Of a stretch of 64,000 bases of DNA, positions 7,997-17,876 are shown piece after piece (position 1 is the stretch's first letter; the number at the start of each line of letters is the position of its first letter). The position numbers and the translations under genes were made by a program. This DNA comes from Legionella spiritensis. Lineage in GTDB: Bacteria; Pseudomonadota; Gammaproteobacteria; Legionellales; Legionellaceae. The DNA lies in contig NZ_LT906457.1 of assembly GCF_900186965.1 (NCBI RefSeq), forward strand, positions 1,452,501 through 1,516,500, given 5' to 3'. The notes beneath the pieces were generated by a model. It was not told the DNA's origin. It made no database searches and saw only the letters and a list, made by a program, of their open reading frames with translations.

Positions 7997-9151
7997 ATGG
8001 ATTTTAAATTGACTGAAGAACACCTTGCTTTTAGAAAAATGGCTGCGGATTTTGCACGTGATCGATTAGCTCCCAACGCGGAAAGCTGGGATGACAACAG
8101 TTTTTTTCCTGTTGATATTCTACGGGAAGCAGCCGGGCTGGGTATGGCCGGTATGGCCGCTTCAGGGGATATAGGTGGAACGGATTTAACGCGGCTGGAT
8201 GCGGCTATTATTTTTGAACAGCTTGCGGCCGGATGTGTGACCACCAGTGCTTATCTATCCATCCACAATATGGTGACAACGCTCGTTGATCGTTACGCCG
8301 ATGAACCTTTGCGGACCACATGGGGTACGCGTTTGACCAGCATGGAGGCTTTGGCAAGCTATTGCCTGACGGAACCGGATTCCGGCTCCGACGCCGCTTC
8401 CCTGAAAACAAAAGCGGTGAAAGAAGGCGAGCATTATATTCTTAACGGAGCAAAGGCTTTTATTTCCGGTGGTAGTGTGAGTGATGTTTATTTGTGCATG
8501 GTCAGGACAGGCGATAATACTCACCAGGGTATTTCCTGCCTGTTAATTGAGAAAGACACGCCTGGACTGAGTTTTGGTAAACAGGAGAAAAAACTGGGCT
8601 GGCGCAGCCAGCCGACCAGCATGGTTTATTTCGAGAATTGTCGCGTTCCGGTCAGTAACCGGGTTGGACAGGAAGGCATGGGCTTTAAAATTGCCTTAAA
8701 CGCCTTGAATGGCGGACGGGTTAACATTGCCGCTTGCTCACTGGGCGGGGCGGCAGCCTGCTTGCGCCTGTCCCAATCCTATATGAATGAGCGTAAACAA
8801 TTTGGCAGTAAATTGAGTAAGATTCAGGCGCTTCGTTTTTATTTCGCGGATATGTTGACGGAATTTGAGGCGGCGCGTCTGATGGTATATCGCGCGGCTG
8901 ACGCGCTTGATAAGGAGGAAAAGCACGCTCCCATGTATTGTGCCATGGCCAAACGTATGGCAACGGACATCGCGTTTCAGATCAGTGATAAAGCGATGCA
9001 GATCCATGGTGGTTATGGTTATTTGCATGACTATAAAATTGAGCGGATATTCCGTGACCTGCGTGTTCATCAAATCCTGGAAGGAACGAATGAGATCATG
9101 CGGGAAATCATAGCCAAGCTGGCTCTGGATGAAGAATATTATATTGAATAA
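7997..9151 (+). CDS. Acyl-CoA dehydrogenase, probably isobutyryl-CoA dehydrogenase
   Basis: FAD-dependent acyl-CoA dehydrogenase of normal length (384 aa). It shows the signature YCLTEPDSGSDAASL, the substrate-loop region FGKQEKKLGWRSQPT, and the C-terminal QIHGGYGYLHDYKIERIFRD followed by ILEGTNEIMREIIA, which places the catalytic Glu in the EGTNE position as in the short-chain/isobutyryl branch. Its operon partners, an enoyl-CoA hydratase and a 3-hydroxyisobutyryl-CoA hydrolase, point to the valine pathway step isobutyryl-CoA to methacrylyl-CoA. The ATG at 7997 has AAGGA 8 bases upstream. Substrate choice is inferred from context. Confidence 0.9.
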   Translation: MDFKLTEEHLAFRKMAADFARDRLAPNAESWDDNSFFPVDILREAAGLGMAGMAASGDIGGTDLTRLDAAIIFEQLAAGCVTTSAYLSIHNMVTTLVDRYADEPLRTTWGTRLTSMEALASYCLTEPDSGSDAASLKTKAVKEGEHYILNGAKAFISGGSVSDVYLCMVRTGDNTHQGISCLLIEKDTPGLSFGKQEKKLGWRSQPTSMVYFENCRVPVSNRVGQEGMGFKIALNALNGGRVNIAACSLGGAAACLRLSQSYMNERKQFGSKLSKIQALRFYFADMLTEFEAARLMVYRAADALDKEEKHAPMYCAMAKRMATDIAFQISDKAMQIHGGYGYLHDYKIERIFRDLRVHQILEGTNEIMREIIAKLALDEEYYIE

Positions 9152-9163
9152 CAGGAGTTTGTA

Positions 9164-9940
9164 ATGAATCTGATTGAACAATCGCTGGATAACAACGGCA
9201 TACTGACCTTGACTTTAAATCGTCCCGAGAAATTGAACGCGCTTAGCCAGGACGTGCTCGTAGCGTTGCAGGAAATTTTTACCCATGCTAAAGAAAATCA
9301 GAAAGTCAGGGCGTTGCTTTTGACCGGATCAGGCAAAGCGTTCTGTGCGGGGGCTGATATTTCCCGTCTTGCCGAATGTAACGCCGAGACCGGTTATCGT
9401 TTTGCCTGTGACGGCCAGAATGTATTTAAACAACTTGAGACACTGGGCAAGCCCTCGTTGGCTGCCGTCAACGGTTTTGCATTTGGCGGCGGATGTGAAC
9501 TCGCCATTTCCGCAACCTTGCGAATCGCTGCAACTTCGGCAAAATTCGGCCAGCCTGAAGTGAAGTTAGGCGTGATCCCGGGATACGGTGGAACCCAGCG
9601 TCTGGCAAGGCTGATAGGCAAGGGGAGAGCGCTGGATTTATGTATGACCGGACGTTTTATAGACGCCGATACCGCGTTACAGTGGGGGTTGGTCAGTTCG
9701 GTTGTGGAGCCTGATTTGTTGCTGGAAGAGGCCAAACAGATACTGAACACTGTTTTAACCATGGCGCCGTTGGCCATTCGTAGTGTGATGGATGTGATTG
9801 ACAGGGGTTATGATATGACACTGGATGACGCCTTGCATCTGGAGGCGGTGCATTTTTCCAAAGTATGCGCCACCGCGGATAAACGGGAAGGTGTGGCCGC
9901 GTTTTTAGAGAAACGCAAAGCAGAATTTAAAGGAGAATAA
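9164..9940 (+). CDS. Enoyl-CoA hydratase/isomerase family protein
   Basis: Crotonase-fold enzyme of 258 aa, the usual length. It has the CoA-binding AFCAGADISRL region, the oxyanion-hole glycines in AVNGFAFGGGCELAI, and the catalytic glutamate segment FGQPEVKLGVIPGYGGTQRL with both Glu positions in place. In this operon it would hydrate methacrylyl-CoA to 3-hydroxyisobutyryl-CoA. It begins 12 bp after the dehydrogenase with AGGAG just upstream and ends 3 bp before the next gene, so cotranscription is very likely. A role in general beta-oxidation cannot be excluded. Confidence 0.93.
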   Translation: MNLIEQSLDNNGILTLTLNRPEKLNALSQDVLVALQEIFTHAKENQKVRALLLTGSGKAFCAGADISRLAECNAETGYRFACDGQNVFKQLETLGKPSLAAVNGFAFGGGCELAISATLRIAATSAKFGQPEVKLGVIPGYGGTQRLARLIGKGRALDLCMTGRFIDADTALQWGLVSSVVEPDLLLEEAKQILNTVLTMAPLAIRSVMDVIDRGYDMTLDDALHLEAVHFSKVCATADKREGVAAFLEKRKAEFKGE

Positions 9941-9943
9941 GAT

Positions 9944-11005
9944 ATGTCTGCCGATCTCCGTATTGCCAGGCATGATCATATCGGATTGATTACCCTGACA
10001 CGTCCCCAGGCGTTAAACGCACTGAATCTGGCTATGATACAAACCATGCAACGGCAGTTATTGCAATGGCAAATTGATGACTCAATTCATGCGGTTGTCA
10101 TTATGGCCGAGGGTGACAGGGCTTTTTGCGCGGGCGGTGATGTGCGTTGGTTGTATGAGGCCGGGCGCGCTCATGATCCACAGCAGATGCAGTTTTTCTG
10201 GCATGAATACCGTTTAAACCACTTTATCCACCGATTTGGCAAACCTTATATTTCCCTGATGAATGGTATTACGATGGGAGGCGGCGTTGGTATTTCCCTG
10301 CATGGTTCTCATCCGGTGGCCAGTGAACGGTTTCATTTTGCCATGCCGGAAACCGGCATCGGATTCTTCCCTGATATTGGAGCGAGCTATCTGCTGGCAG
10401 GTTGTCCGGATTATTTTGGCATGTATCTGGGATTAACCTGTCACCGTTTAAACGCTTCGGAAGCTCTGGCGTGCCGCCTTGTGAAACAGATTGTCTCTTC
10501 TGAGCAGTTTCCGGCTTTATTATCCGACCTCATTGAAGCTGATTTATCCCGGAACGCTTTTGAGCGGGTGGATGGATGTATCCTGAAATATGCCTTGACC
10601 CTGGATGATGCCGCTATTTTCGATCATAAAGAGATTATTAATTCGTGTTTCAACCATGATAATGTTGAAGCGATTATTTCCTCCCTGAACCAGATGGATC
10701 ACCAGTGGGCTGCGGATACGGCACGTCAATTATTGCAAAAATCACCCTTAAGTCTGAAGGTCACTTTTGAGCAGATCCGCAAAGCCCAATCACTGTCTAT
10801 GGGCGAATGTGTAAAAATGGATTACCGTTTGGTCGGGCATTTTATGCAGGATAGCGATTTTTACGAGGGCGTTCGCGCACTTCTGGTCGATAAGGATAAA
10901 TCCCCCAAATGGCAGCCGGATAGTCTGGAGAAGGTTACGGCAGCCAAAGTGGCCGATTACTTTGAATGCGGTCAGCAGGAATTATCTTTAATTACAGATG
11001 GTTAG
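9944..11005 (+). CDS. 3-hydroxyisobutyryl-CoA hydrolase (HIBCH type)
   Basis: A 353-aa member of the enoyl-CoA hydratase superfamily in the hydrolase branch. It has AFCAGGDVRWLYEAG, MNGITMGGGVGISLHG (oxyanion hole), FAMPETGIGFFPDIGASYLL with the hydrolase glutamate/aspartate residues, and the branch-specific C-terminal extension (…SLKVTFEQIRKAQSLSMGEC…). Length and extension separate it from plain hydratases. It releases 3-hydroxyisobutyrate in valine degradation, completing the three-step run dehydrogenase, hydratase, hydrolase. AAAGGAG lies directly upstream. The downstream dehydrogenases (mmsB/mmsA) are not in this window. Confidence 0.93.
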   Translation: MSADLRIARHDHIGLITLTRPQALNALNLAMIQTMQRQLLQWQIDDSIHAVVIMAEGDRAFCAGGDVRWLYEAGRAHDPQQMQFFWHEYRLNHFIHRFGKPYISLMNGITMGGGVGISLHGSHPVASERFHFAMPETGIGFFPDIGASYLLAGCPDYFGMYLGLTCHRLNASEALACRLVKQIVSSEQFPALLSDLIEADLSRNAFERVDGCILKYALTLDDAAIFDHKEIINSCFNHDNVEAIISSLNQMDHQWAADTARQLLQKSPLSLKVTFEQIRKAQSLSMGECVKMDYRLVGHFMQDSDFYEGVRALLVDKDKSPKWQPDSLEKVTAAKVADYFECGQQELSLITDG

Positions 11006-11047
11006 CGCTTAAGGTGTGTGATTTGTTTCTTTTTTGTAGTGTTTTCT

Positions 11048-11165
11048 GTAGCCCGCCATGAAGGCGAAGACGTAATGCGGGGTAATATTGGTGCATAAAA
11101 CCCGCAATACGGCCGCAGGCCTTCTTACGGGCTACGATTATTTTACAAAAAAATGGTGCCAGGAC
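11048..11165. repeat. Degenerate family A miniature element interior
   Basis: GTAGCCCGCCATGAAGGCG to CTTACGGGCTAC reproduces the inner inverted repeat of the 4341-4553 element, and the following AAAAAATGGTGC resembles its right arm. No GGCTCTGTGAAC terminus is visible at either end, so it is a decayed or partial copy lying between two convergent genes. Confidence 0.7.
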
Positions 11166-11173
11166 ATTGATGA

Positions 11174-13015
11174 TCATAACGGGTTCTTATTCGGCAAGGA
11201 TAACTGCGCGTTAATTTTGATGGTGCTTTCTGCCTGTTCTACAAAGAACGCGCCGTGGCTTTTAACCGGACGTTGTAAAATGGCGTGTTTCAGGGCACGA
11301 AAAAGACGGTTAAGCCAGTCATCATCACGATGCCTCTCAAGTATGTCTTTTGTTCTATTTAAATTTCTATCAAGGGCCCTCAGGGTTTTATCGGGAGACG
11401 CTTTTTGTTTTAGAATGTTGCCGAGACTGGCAATAATTTTTTTCTTGTCTTTAAGTAACAGCCTGTTCATTAAGGAATCCCCTTCGTATCCGGCTGATCG
11501 TAAATGTTTGGCGTAGGTGTTCATGATCTGATTGAAATTAAGCAATTTCTCGGTTTGTTTAAGAACCAGTTCCTGAGCGGATTCATTCGTAGCCGATGTG
11601 ATCAAGGCTTGTTGCGCATTCTCGATGATAATGAGTGTGTATGCCTTTTCCGAGGCGAACACATTACTCTGCAAATATTTGTTCCTCAATTCGGCAAGCC
11701 GGACTAAATTAGTTTGATGTGATAACTGAAGCTTGAGCTCGTCGATGGATTGTGGTGGAGACAGAAAGGCGGTGGATTCCAGCCATGGCTGGAATCCAGG
11801 AAACAACTTTCGCCTGAAAAGCGCGTGTGTTTTGGGGTCGGTCGTTTTTTCGGAGTTGGCAAGCCACTGTAAAGAGTCGCTTTGCAGTTGCAAACGTCGC
11901 TGCATGAGGCCGTCCGGAGTCAGATAAGCATTGTAGATATGTAATAAATAGTCTTTATTTTCGTCCAATTCGATAAAATCGTCGTCTAAAATATACGATG
12001 TGAGGCGGGGAGCGGCCTGAAACAAGGAGCAGGCGATGTAGTCTCTGACCTTGTCAAAATCGCGGGTATATTTTGAGATAGGGATATCCGGGCTGCCTAT
12101 GACCGCGTGATCTCTGCTTCCGTTTTTAACCGGCGGAATAATTATTTCGGCCTCCTCGGTGACCGGTACCTCGTTGTATAATTGTTCTCTTACCCAATCT
12201 ACATCATTATAAGCTACCAGATCGAGCATGCCGCCGCGGGCGTACGAAGGTCTGTTTTTATCCGGTTTTCTTAAAACGGAAGGCGTGTTTGTTTTATAAG
12301 TGGAATCGTATGAAAAGCGATGATTACCCATAGGGGCCATGAGAAGGCTGTGCATGGCCGGTTGCGGATTATCAGACCAGGACGATTTGCTGGACAGGGC
12401 GCCGTCCTTTTTAATCAGGTGATTACGGGTATTGGCGTCAAAGCCTGTAATTACCATGTCGGGAATCGTCTCGCATAATTCTTCAAAACTGTTCGCAGAA
12501 ATCGTATTGGCTCGGGTATTGTGTAAATTAGCCCAATCCTGGGCGCGGGTTGCGTCCGTAAACGCATCAAGATGGGCGTTGGTTAAATCCAGTACGTAAG
12601 TTTTTCCGGGTTTCTCGTCATTACGTTTTTGTATTGTGAGGCGTGAAAATATACCGCCTTTATTATAGGCGCTGGAAAAGCGGCTTTTACCACGTCGCAC
12701 TTCCTGATCATGATGTTCTATATTGATATTTTTTTTATGAATAGCTATAGTCATGATACCTGTGGAATGATGAAATTGCGTTGACAATTTGGTATGGGTA
12801 ACCATTTGATGAAGAACGGTGATCTCGTAATTTTCATCGTTGTTTAAAGATTTTCGCAATTGCTTGACCGCTTTGTTGAAATCCGTTTCCTGACAATGCA
12901 GCAAGGTTAAATCCGTATCATTATCGGTAATGGATTGAATAATATCACGGCTGGCTTTTTTCCCGGGGCCGCTATTACCACAATTGAGGGTTATTGCTTT
13001 CAGGGTTAAGGGCAT
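11174..13015 (-). CDS. Endonuclease/exonuclease/phosphatase-fold protein, candidate effector
   Basis: A 613-aa protein whose first ~310 residues carry the full motif series of the DNase-I/inositol-phosphatase superfamily: TLNCGNSG at 9-16, HCQETD with Glu43, NAHLD at 146-150 (His148), GFDANTR at 191-197 (Asp193, Asn195), GMLDLVAY (Asp265) and SRDHAVIG (Asp302-His303). An active metal-dependent phosphodiesterase or phosphatase is therefore likely. The C-terminal half is helical and lacks cysteine-rich or membrane segments. No signal peptide is seen. Size and architecture fit a translocated Legionella effector, but the substrate (nucleic acid, phosphoinositide or sphingomyelin) cannot be told. 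It converges on the HIBYL-CoA hydrolase gene. Confidence 0.72.
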   Translation of the reverse strand: MPLTLKAITLNCGNSGPGKKASRDIIQSITDNDTDLTLLHCQETDFNKAVKQLRKSLNNDENYEITVLHQMVTHTKLSTQFHHSTGIMTIAIHKKNINIEHHDQEVRRGKSRFSSAYNKGGIFSRLTIQKRNDEKPGKTYVLDLTNAHLDAFTDATRAQDWANLHNTRANTISANSFEELCETIPDMVITGFDANTRNHLIKKDGALSSKSSWSDNPQPAMHSLLMAPMGNHRFSYDSTYKTNTPSVLRKPDKNRPSYARGGMLDLVAYNDVDWVREQLYNEVPVTEEAEIIIPPVKNGSRDHAVIGSPDIPISKYTRDFDKVRDYIACSLFQAAPRLTSYILDDDFIELDENKDYLLHIYNAYLTPDGLMQRRLQLQSDSLQWLANSEKTTDPKTHALFRRKLFPGFQPWLESTAFLSPPQSIDELKLQLSHQTNLVRLAELRNKYLQSNVFASEKAYTLIIIENAQQALITSATNESAQELVLKQTEKLLNFNQIMNTYAKHLRSAGYEGDSLMNRLLLKDKKKIIASLGNILKQKASPDKTLRALDRNLNRTKDILERHRDDDWLNRLFRALKHAILQRPVKSHGAFFVEQAESTIKINAQLSLPNKNPL

Positions 13016-13224
13016 ACTACTTTTCCTTACCGCGACGTTATTATTTCAGGCGTTTTATTAATCAGATATAGACTAATTGATGTTATAACACAAATAACGA
13101 TCAAATATTATACAATACTTTGGTGGCAGAGGAAAACGAACAAAACATTTGGTTTTAAAAGCAATTGTCAAAAGACCGCCATTTCACTTAAAATTCGTTC
13201 TGATATCGCACACAGGTTTTATTT

Positions 13225-14805
13225 ATGCCAGATTTTTACCAGGATTTTTCCAAAAGACGTACCTTTGCTATCATTTCCCACCCTGACGCGGGTAAGACCA
13301 CGGTTACGGAAAAATTATTGTTATTCGGTGGAGCTATACAGCTTGCCGGTACGGTAAAAGGTCGAAAAGCCGATCGCCATGCCACATCAGACTGGATGGA
13401 AATGGAAAAAGAGCGGGGTATTTCCATTACCACCTCGGTGATGCAGTTTGTGCATAATGAGCATGTCATGAATCTTCTTGATACCCCGGGGCACGAGGAT
13501 TTTTCCGAGGATACTTACCGTACGTTAACGGCGGTTGATTCGGCGTTAATGGTGATTGATGTTGCCAAGGGGGTTGAGGAGCGAACCGTTAAACTCATGG
13601 AAGTGTGCCGCTTGCGCGATACGCCCATTATGACTTTTATCAACAAACTCGATCGGGAAGGGCGGGAACCGGTGTCGCTGCTCGATGAAGTGGAATCGGT
13701 TTTGGGTATTCAATGCGCGCCAATAACCTGGCCTGTGGGGATGGGAAAACGTTTTAAAGGCATTTATCACTTGTATCAGGATGTTATTTATCTGTATCAA
13801 CCCGGTAAAAATGCTCAAAAACAGGACGCCATGCAAATCAAGGGGCTGGATAATCACCAACTGGATGAATTATTGGGTAGCGGTGCGCAAGAATTGCGCG
13901 ATGAAATTGAGTTGGTAAAAGGCGCTTCTCATGAATTCGATCTGAACGATTACCTTGCCGGCAAAACGACACCGGTTTATTTTGGTTCCGCTATTAATAA
14001 TTTTGGCATCAGGGAGCTGTTGGATGATTTTGCCCAATACGCACCCGGTCCCGTGCCTCGTGTCGCTGTTGAGCGGATTGTACGGCCGGAAGAAGAGGCG
14101 TTCAGTGGCTTTGTCTTTAAAATTCAGGCCAATATGGATCCCAAACACCGTGATCGCATCGCGTTTCTGCGTATTTGCTCAGGTATTTTCAAAAAAGGAA
14201 TGAAACTAAGTCATCTTCGTTTGGGAAAGGACGTGTCAATTGCCAACGCCCTAACATTCATGGCAGGAGAAAGAGCGCATGCCGAAACGGCTATGGCCGG
14301 CGATATTATTGGCTTGCACAACCATGGCACAATCCGGATTGGCGATACGTTTACCCAGGGAGAAACACTGAAATTTACCGGCATACCTAATTTTGCCCCG
14401 GAATTGTTTCGACTGGTGCGATTAAAGGATCCATTGAAAAGCAAGGCCTTGATTAAGGGGTTGATTGAACTTTCCGAGGAGGGAGCAACGCAGGTATTCC
14501 GACCTTTGAACAGTAATCAGCTTATTTTAGGGGCCGTCGGTGTCTTGCAGTTTGATGTAGTGGCTCATCGTTTAAAACATGAATATAAGGTGGATTGCGT
14601 TTATGAGGCAGTCAATGTGTCCTGCGCTCGCTGGGTGTATAGTGATGATGATAAGGCCATGACGGAGTTTCGTACCAAGGCGTATGATTATCTGTCTTTG
14701 GATGGCAGTGATTGTCTGATGTATCTTGCGCCAACCCGTGTTAATTTGACTATGGCACAGGAGCGTTATCCCAAAATACAATTTTCCGCAACGCGTGAAC
14801 ATTAA
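13225..14805 (+). CDS. prfC: Peptide chain release factor 3
   Basis: RF3 is the GTPase that recycles RF1/RF2 from the ribosome. At 526 aa it is full length. GTP-binding motifs are clear: [15 protein letters not shown] (G1), [11 protein letters not shown] (G2), [14 protein letters not shown] (G3, with the RF3-specific extension) and [12 protein letters not shown] (G4). The ending [13 protein letters not shown] matches the family. The gene is monocistronic here; a short perfect hairpin lies 24 bases after the stop codon. Confidence 0.97.
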   Translation: MPDFYQDFSKRRTFAIISHPDAGKTTVTEKLLLFGGAIQLAGTVKGRKADRHATSDWMEMEKERGISITTSVMQFVHNEHVMNLLDTPGHEDFSEDTYRTLTAVDSALMVIDVAKGVEERTVKLMEVCRLRDTPIMTFINKLDREGREPVSLLDEVESVLGIQCAPITWPVGMGKRFKGIYHLYQDVIYLYQPGKNAQKQDAMQIKGLDNHQLDELLGSGAQELRDEIELVKGASHEFDLNDYLAGKTTPVYFGSAINNFGIRELLDDFAQYAPGPVPRVAVERIVRPEEEAFSGFVFKIQANMDPKHRDRIAFLRICSGIFKKGMKLSHLRLGKDVSIANALTFMAGERAHAETAMAGDIIGLHNHGTIRIGDTFTQGETLKFTGIPNFAPELFRLVRLKDPLKSKALIKGLIELSEEGATQVFRPLNSNQLILGAVGVLQFDVVAHRLKHEYKVDCVYEAVNVSCARWVYSDDDKAMTEFRTKAYDYLSLDGSDCLMYLAPTRVNLTMAQERYPKIQFSATREH

Positions 14806-14828
14806 CAGTTAGAGTTGCTTCAGATAAA

Positions 14829-14849
14829 TGTCGGGCACTTCGCCCGACA
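14829..14849. terminator. Hairpin between prfC and a convergent gene
   Basis: TGTCGGGC (14829-14836) and GCCCGACA (14842-14849) form a perfect 8-bp stem with a 5-base loop, between two convergent genes. No U-run follows on the plus strand and only TTTA on the minus strand, so it is a weak or bidirectional terminator at best. Confidence 0.5.
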
Positions 14850-14868
14850 ATGCTTCGGGAAGAACAAA

Positions 14869-15249
14869 TCAGGTTTTACAAACGGCTTTTATACTGTGTA
14901 CACCCTGATTGGTTAATGCCACTTCGGCGCCTGAATCGGCTGAAATTTTCAGTTTATCTTTATCATGAACGGTTAGCACGAGAGAGTCGCCCTGACTGAT
15001 GCGGGTACCATTGACAGTTCCCTTCTTCTTCAATCCCTTTATTAATAACGGACTAGCGGCGTCCTGGGAGTGAATGATGCATTCTGCGGTAATGGTCCAG
15101 AAAAAAGAATTGGAAAACGTCTGTGGGGAATTAGGCGGCAGTTCATATTCTATAGTAAGGTTTGGTGCCAAATTGTAGGTGTTGGCAAACGTATCGGCGG
15201 AAAAAAAGATTCCAAGTGAGAGAAAACCATATCCAAAGTTTCGCAGCAT
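14869..15249 (-). CDS. Small exported protein of unknown function
   Basis: Not recognised. The start at 15249 is chosen over an upstream ATG at 15321 because AAGGAG lies just before it and the protein then begins with a signal peptide (MLRNFGYGFLSLGIFFSADTFA), giving 126 aa. The mature part is short strands with two cysteines (TAECIIHSQ and KAVCKT), possibly a disulfide-linked beta sandwich. The motif DSLVLTVHDKDKLKI lies near the C terminus. A periplasmic or secreted location is inferred from the signal peptide. It converges on prfC. Confidence 0.7.
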   Translation of the reverse strand: MLRNFGYGFLSLGIFFSADTFANTYNLAPNLTIEYELPPNSPQTFSNSFFWTITAECIIHSQDAASPLLIKGLKKKGTVNGTRISQGDSLVLTVHDKDKLKISADSGAEVALTNQGVHSIKAVCKT

Positions 15250-15431
15250 ATAAGGCTCCTTGTTGATAAAATAACGTGCTAACATACAATTATTTGTTTT
15301 CAATGGCAAATTAAATGGCATTTATGTTGGTCATGGTTACAAATCTCGCTTTTTTAGTTTAGCCGCTTTGCTAAAAAATAGTATGTTTCTGTCCTTGTGG
15401 CAGCGGGCTTGATGTCAGGACTGAGAAAATA

Positions 15432-16139
15432 TCAGTTGCAGCGTTTATCTGAACAGATATCCTCCTGAACGTTATTTCGATGATCCTGCAATACGTGTTC
15501 CCTGTTATTTCTATTGCGGTAAAAAAAATTGTTTCGTTTGTTTTTCCGACAGTCAAGCAGCCATTGCTCTATTGATTTTATTGCTTTTATTGGTGTTTTC
15601 GCAGTGATTTCATCATCGGTTTCATCGGAGCCGGGGGCGTACAGATATTGGATCACCGAGCGAACAGGAACAAGCCTGTTATTTAGCAAACTCCATTGTT
15701 TCCCCTTTGAATCCGGGGCGTACAGGCAACCACCATAATAATTAATCTGGGGAGGATAGCGTAGTAAATTGGATTGTAACTGCTGAGCCATTTCTTTATT
15801 TTTAGCCTGATCACCGCAGCAATACATATGAATATTGGAAATATTGTAGGCCACAGGCAGAAAGTCCGAGTTCAGGCGATCGGAAACGGTAACGATATCA
15901 ATAATGGTCGCTTTTGATTCGTCACTGTGGTTACTCAAGGCAGTAGAATCATAGTCCCCGTGAACGCAAACATAAATTTCAAAACTATTTTCATTGAGGC
16001 TTTCATCCAGTTCATCCTGGTGGAAGATAATTTGTATAGGCGTATTACTGTTTTGAATATGGTTTTTTTGCCAGTTAATAACCATTTGGTGCAAATTACC
16101 CGAATCGTTTTTGGCAAATGGAACGTAAAGTATAATCAT
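15432..16139 (-). CDS. Unknown protein with a possible His-Gly/Cys catalytic pair
   Basis: Not recognised as a named family. A frame of 235 aa starts at ATG 16139; a TTG at 16160 would add seven residues and neither has a good ribosome site. Two predicted strands end in EIYVCVHGDYDS and NIHMYCCGDQAKN, so a His-Gly and a Cys-Cys-Gly follow consecutive strands, the arrangement of caspase-fold (clan CD) peptidases. A later segment INYYGGCLYAPDSKGKQW could form the substrate loop. The C terminus is Arg/Asn-rich (RKNKRNNFFYRNRNN). The peptidase idea is inference from motif order only; an effector or stray accessory gene is equally possible. Confidence 0.5.
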   Translation of the reverse strand: MIILYVPFAKNDSGNLHQMVINWQKNHIQNSNTPIQIIFHQDELDESLNENSFEIYVCVHGDYDSTALSNHSDESKATIIDIVTVSDRLNSDFLPVAYNISNIHMYCCGDQAKNKEMAQQLQSNLLRYPPQINYYGGCLYAPDSKGKQWSLLNNRLVPVRSVIQYLYAPGSDETDDEITAKTPIKAIKSIEQWLLDCRKNKRNNFFYRNRNNREHVLQDHRNNVQEDICSDKRCN

Positions 16140-16201
16140 ATGTGAGTGTTTTAAGATCAAGTTGATGGCTATTTTACTTTTTTTTCCTTAATTTAATATT
16201 A

Positions 16202-16415
16202 GGTGTCGTGAACAAAATTTTTTCCGATCGAAAACAAGGCAACTATTATTGCGCAACAACTAATAATTTCTTGTAGCCCGTCATGAAGGCGAAGCCGTAA
16301 TGCGGGAAAACGTTCATAAGCGGCACATCAAACCCGCAATACGGCCGCAGGCCTCCTTACGGGCTACTGTTTTTTCGCAAAAAATGGTGCGAAGAAAATT
16401 TTTGTTCACGGAACC
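16202..16415. repeat. Miniature inverted-repeat element, family A copy 2
   Basis: Nearly the same 213-bp interior as 4341-4553, with more decayed termini (GGTGTCGTGAACAAAA on the left and GTTCACGGAACC on the right). TA flanks both ends. As in copy 1, an IS630-family element begins exactly after the right-hand TA. Confidence 0.85.
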
Positions 16416-16417
16416 TA

Positions 16418-17662
16418 GTACAGCGTTTCACTGATTCTGTCCTGTGATGCTTAGGACAGGGTACAAACGTTTTAATTTAATTCTGGCGTCCTCGGTTGTA
16501 AACTGCCAATCGATGGTCGCCTCCTCTGCATCCCTGTTCTTATTCCATTCAGCTACTTCGTGAATAAACGTCTCTTTATCTGCAATCCGCCTATTCAGAC
16601 ATTGTCTGCCCAGATGACTTAATTCAATTTCAGCCATATTCAACCAACTACCATGTTTTGGCGTGTAATGAATTTCCAATTTATCCAATATTCTCTTGGC
16701 TTCCGCTGGCTCGAATACCTCATATAATGAGGAACCTGTATGTGTATTTAAGTTATCCATGACCAATACAATCTTATCGACAGACGGATAATGGTTATCA
16801 ACCAACTCTTTAATAAAAAGAGCCCAATCCGCCTTTTTTCGATGGTCAGTCACTTTTGTTGTACGTTTACCTATCAAAGGCTCACAACTTAAAAAAACAT
16901 TACAAACACCATTTCTTTCATATTCAGCATCATAGCGCACACTTTCTCCAGGGCTTGCTGGAATAGGTGTCCTTGTTTCTTTGACCAACTGCTTATTCGT
17001 TTCATCCATACAAACAACTGGCCGTCTTGCATCATAAGGACGTTTGTAAATATCCAATACATCCTCCATTTTACAAACAAAATCAGCATTTGCTTCGGGT
17101 GGAATACACCATTCTCGTTTTTGCCATGGCTTTATTTCGTTTTTTTTAAAACCCTACTCACTGTTACAGGGGACACACTATCAACGATTTCCAGTTCTAT
17201 CAGCTTGTTGGCTAACAGCTTTAATGTCCACCGATTCCTTCCTTCTGGAGGTGTTGAACAACATAGAGCAACTAGATGAGCTTCTCGTTCCCCATCAATT
17301 TTACGACCCTTGGGATTAGTATGTGCTCTACGTGATAATGCTGACTCCATTCCTTCCTCAACAAATCGTTGTCTTATTCGTGCCACCGTTTTAGTACATA
17401 TATGCATTTCAGTGGCTATTTCTTCATCTGTTTTAGGCTTTACTTTTTTATCGTTTTCATCTGCTGATAATAAAACTCTCGCATGCATTAATTTATTTGC
17501 TGCTGTTTTTCCCACTCGAATCAACGTTAGTAATTCTGTGCGTTCTTCTAATGTGAGTTTTACTATATACTTGTCCATGTGTGCTTCTTCCCAATGCGCC
17601 TCAAGAACGCGGGAGGTTAGCACACGTCCCTATTGCAGGACAAAATCAGTGAAACGCTGTAC
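16418..17662 (-). mobile_element. IS630-family insertion sequence, copy 2
   Basis: Same 1245 bp, same orientation and same ends as the copy at 4556-5800, offset by exactly 11,862 bases. No difference was noticed on reading, and the encoded proteins are identical. TA flanks it at 16416-16417 and 17663-17664. Identity implies recent duplication, or gene conversion between the copies. Confidence 0.93.
16428..17578 (-). CDS. IS630-family transposase, -1 frameshift (copy 2)
   Basis: Identical in both frames to the transposase of copy 1, with the same eight-A slippery run (17140-17147 on the minus strand), the same HTH half and the same DDE residues. The fused product would again be about 383 aa. 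It lies between an unknown minus-strand gene and the F-box-like gene. Confidence 0.9.
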
Positions 17663-17876
17663 TAGTACAACGTTTAATAGTAATAGTATCATCTGGTGGA
17701 CTTTAGCCATTTTCCAAAACCGGCTATAAGATAACCTAACTCATCAAATGACCTATTTCCCATGCAGACGCTCCCCTCTCCTCAAAAACAGCGTAGTGTG
17801 GGTTGGGGAAAAATTTGTTCACAAAGCACATTAATTGTTCTATGATAGGCGCAAATTCCTTTAATAGATATCTGAC

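Noticed and set aside
4556-17662. Composite transposon formed by the two IS630 copies
   Set aside because: IS630-type elements rarely move intervening DNA, the enclosed genes are core chromosomal genes, and no outer target duplication links the pair.
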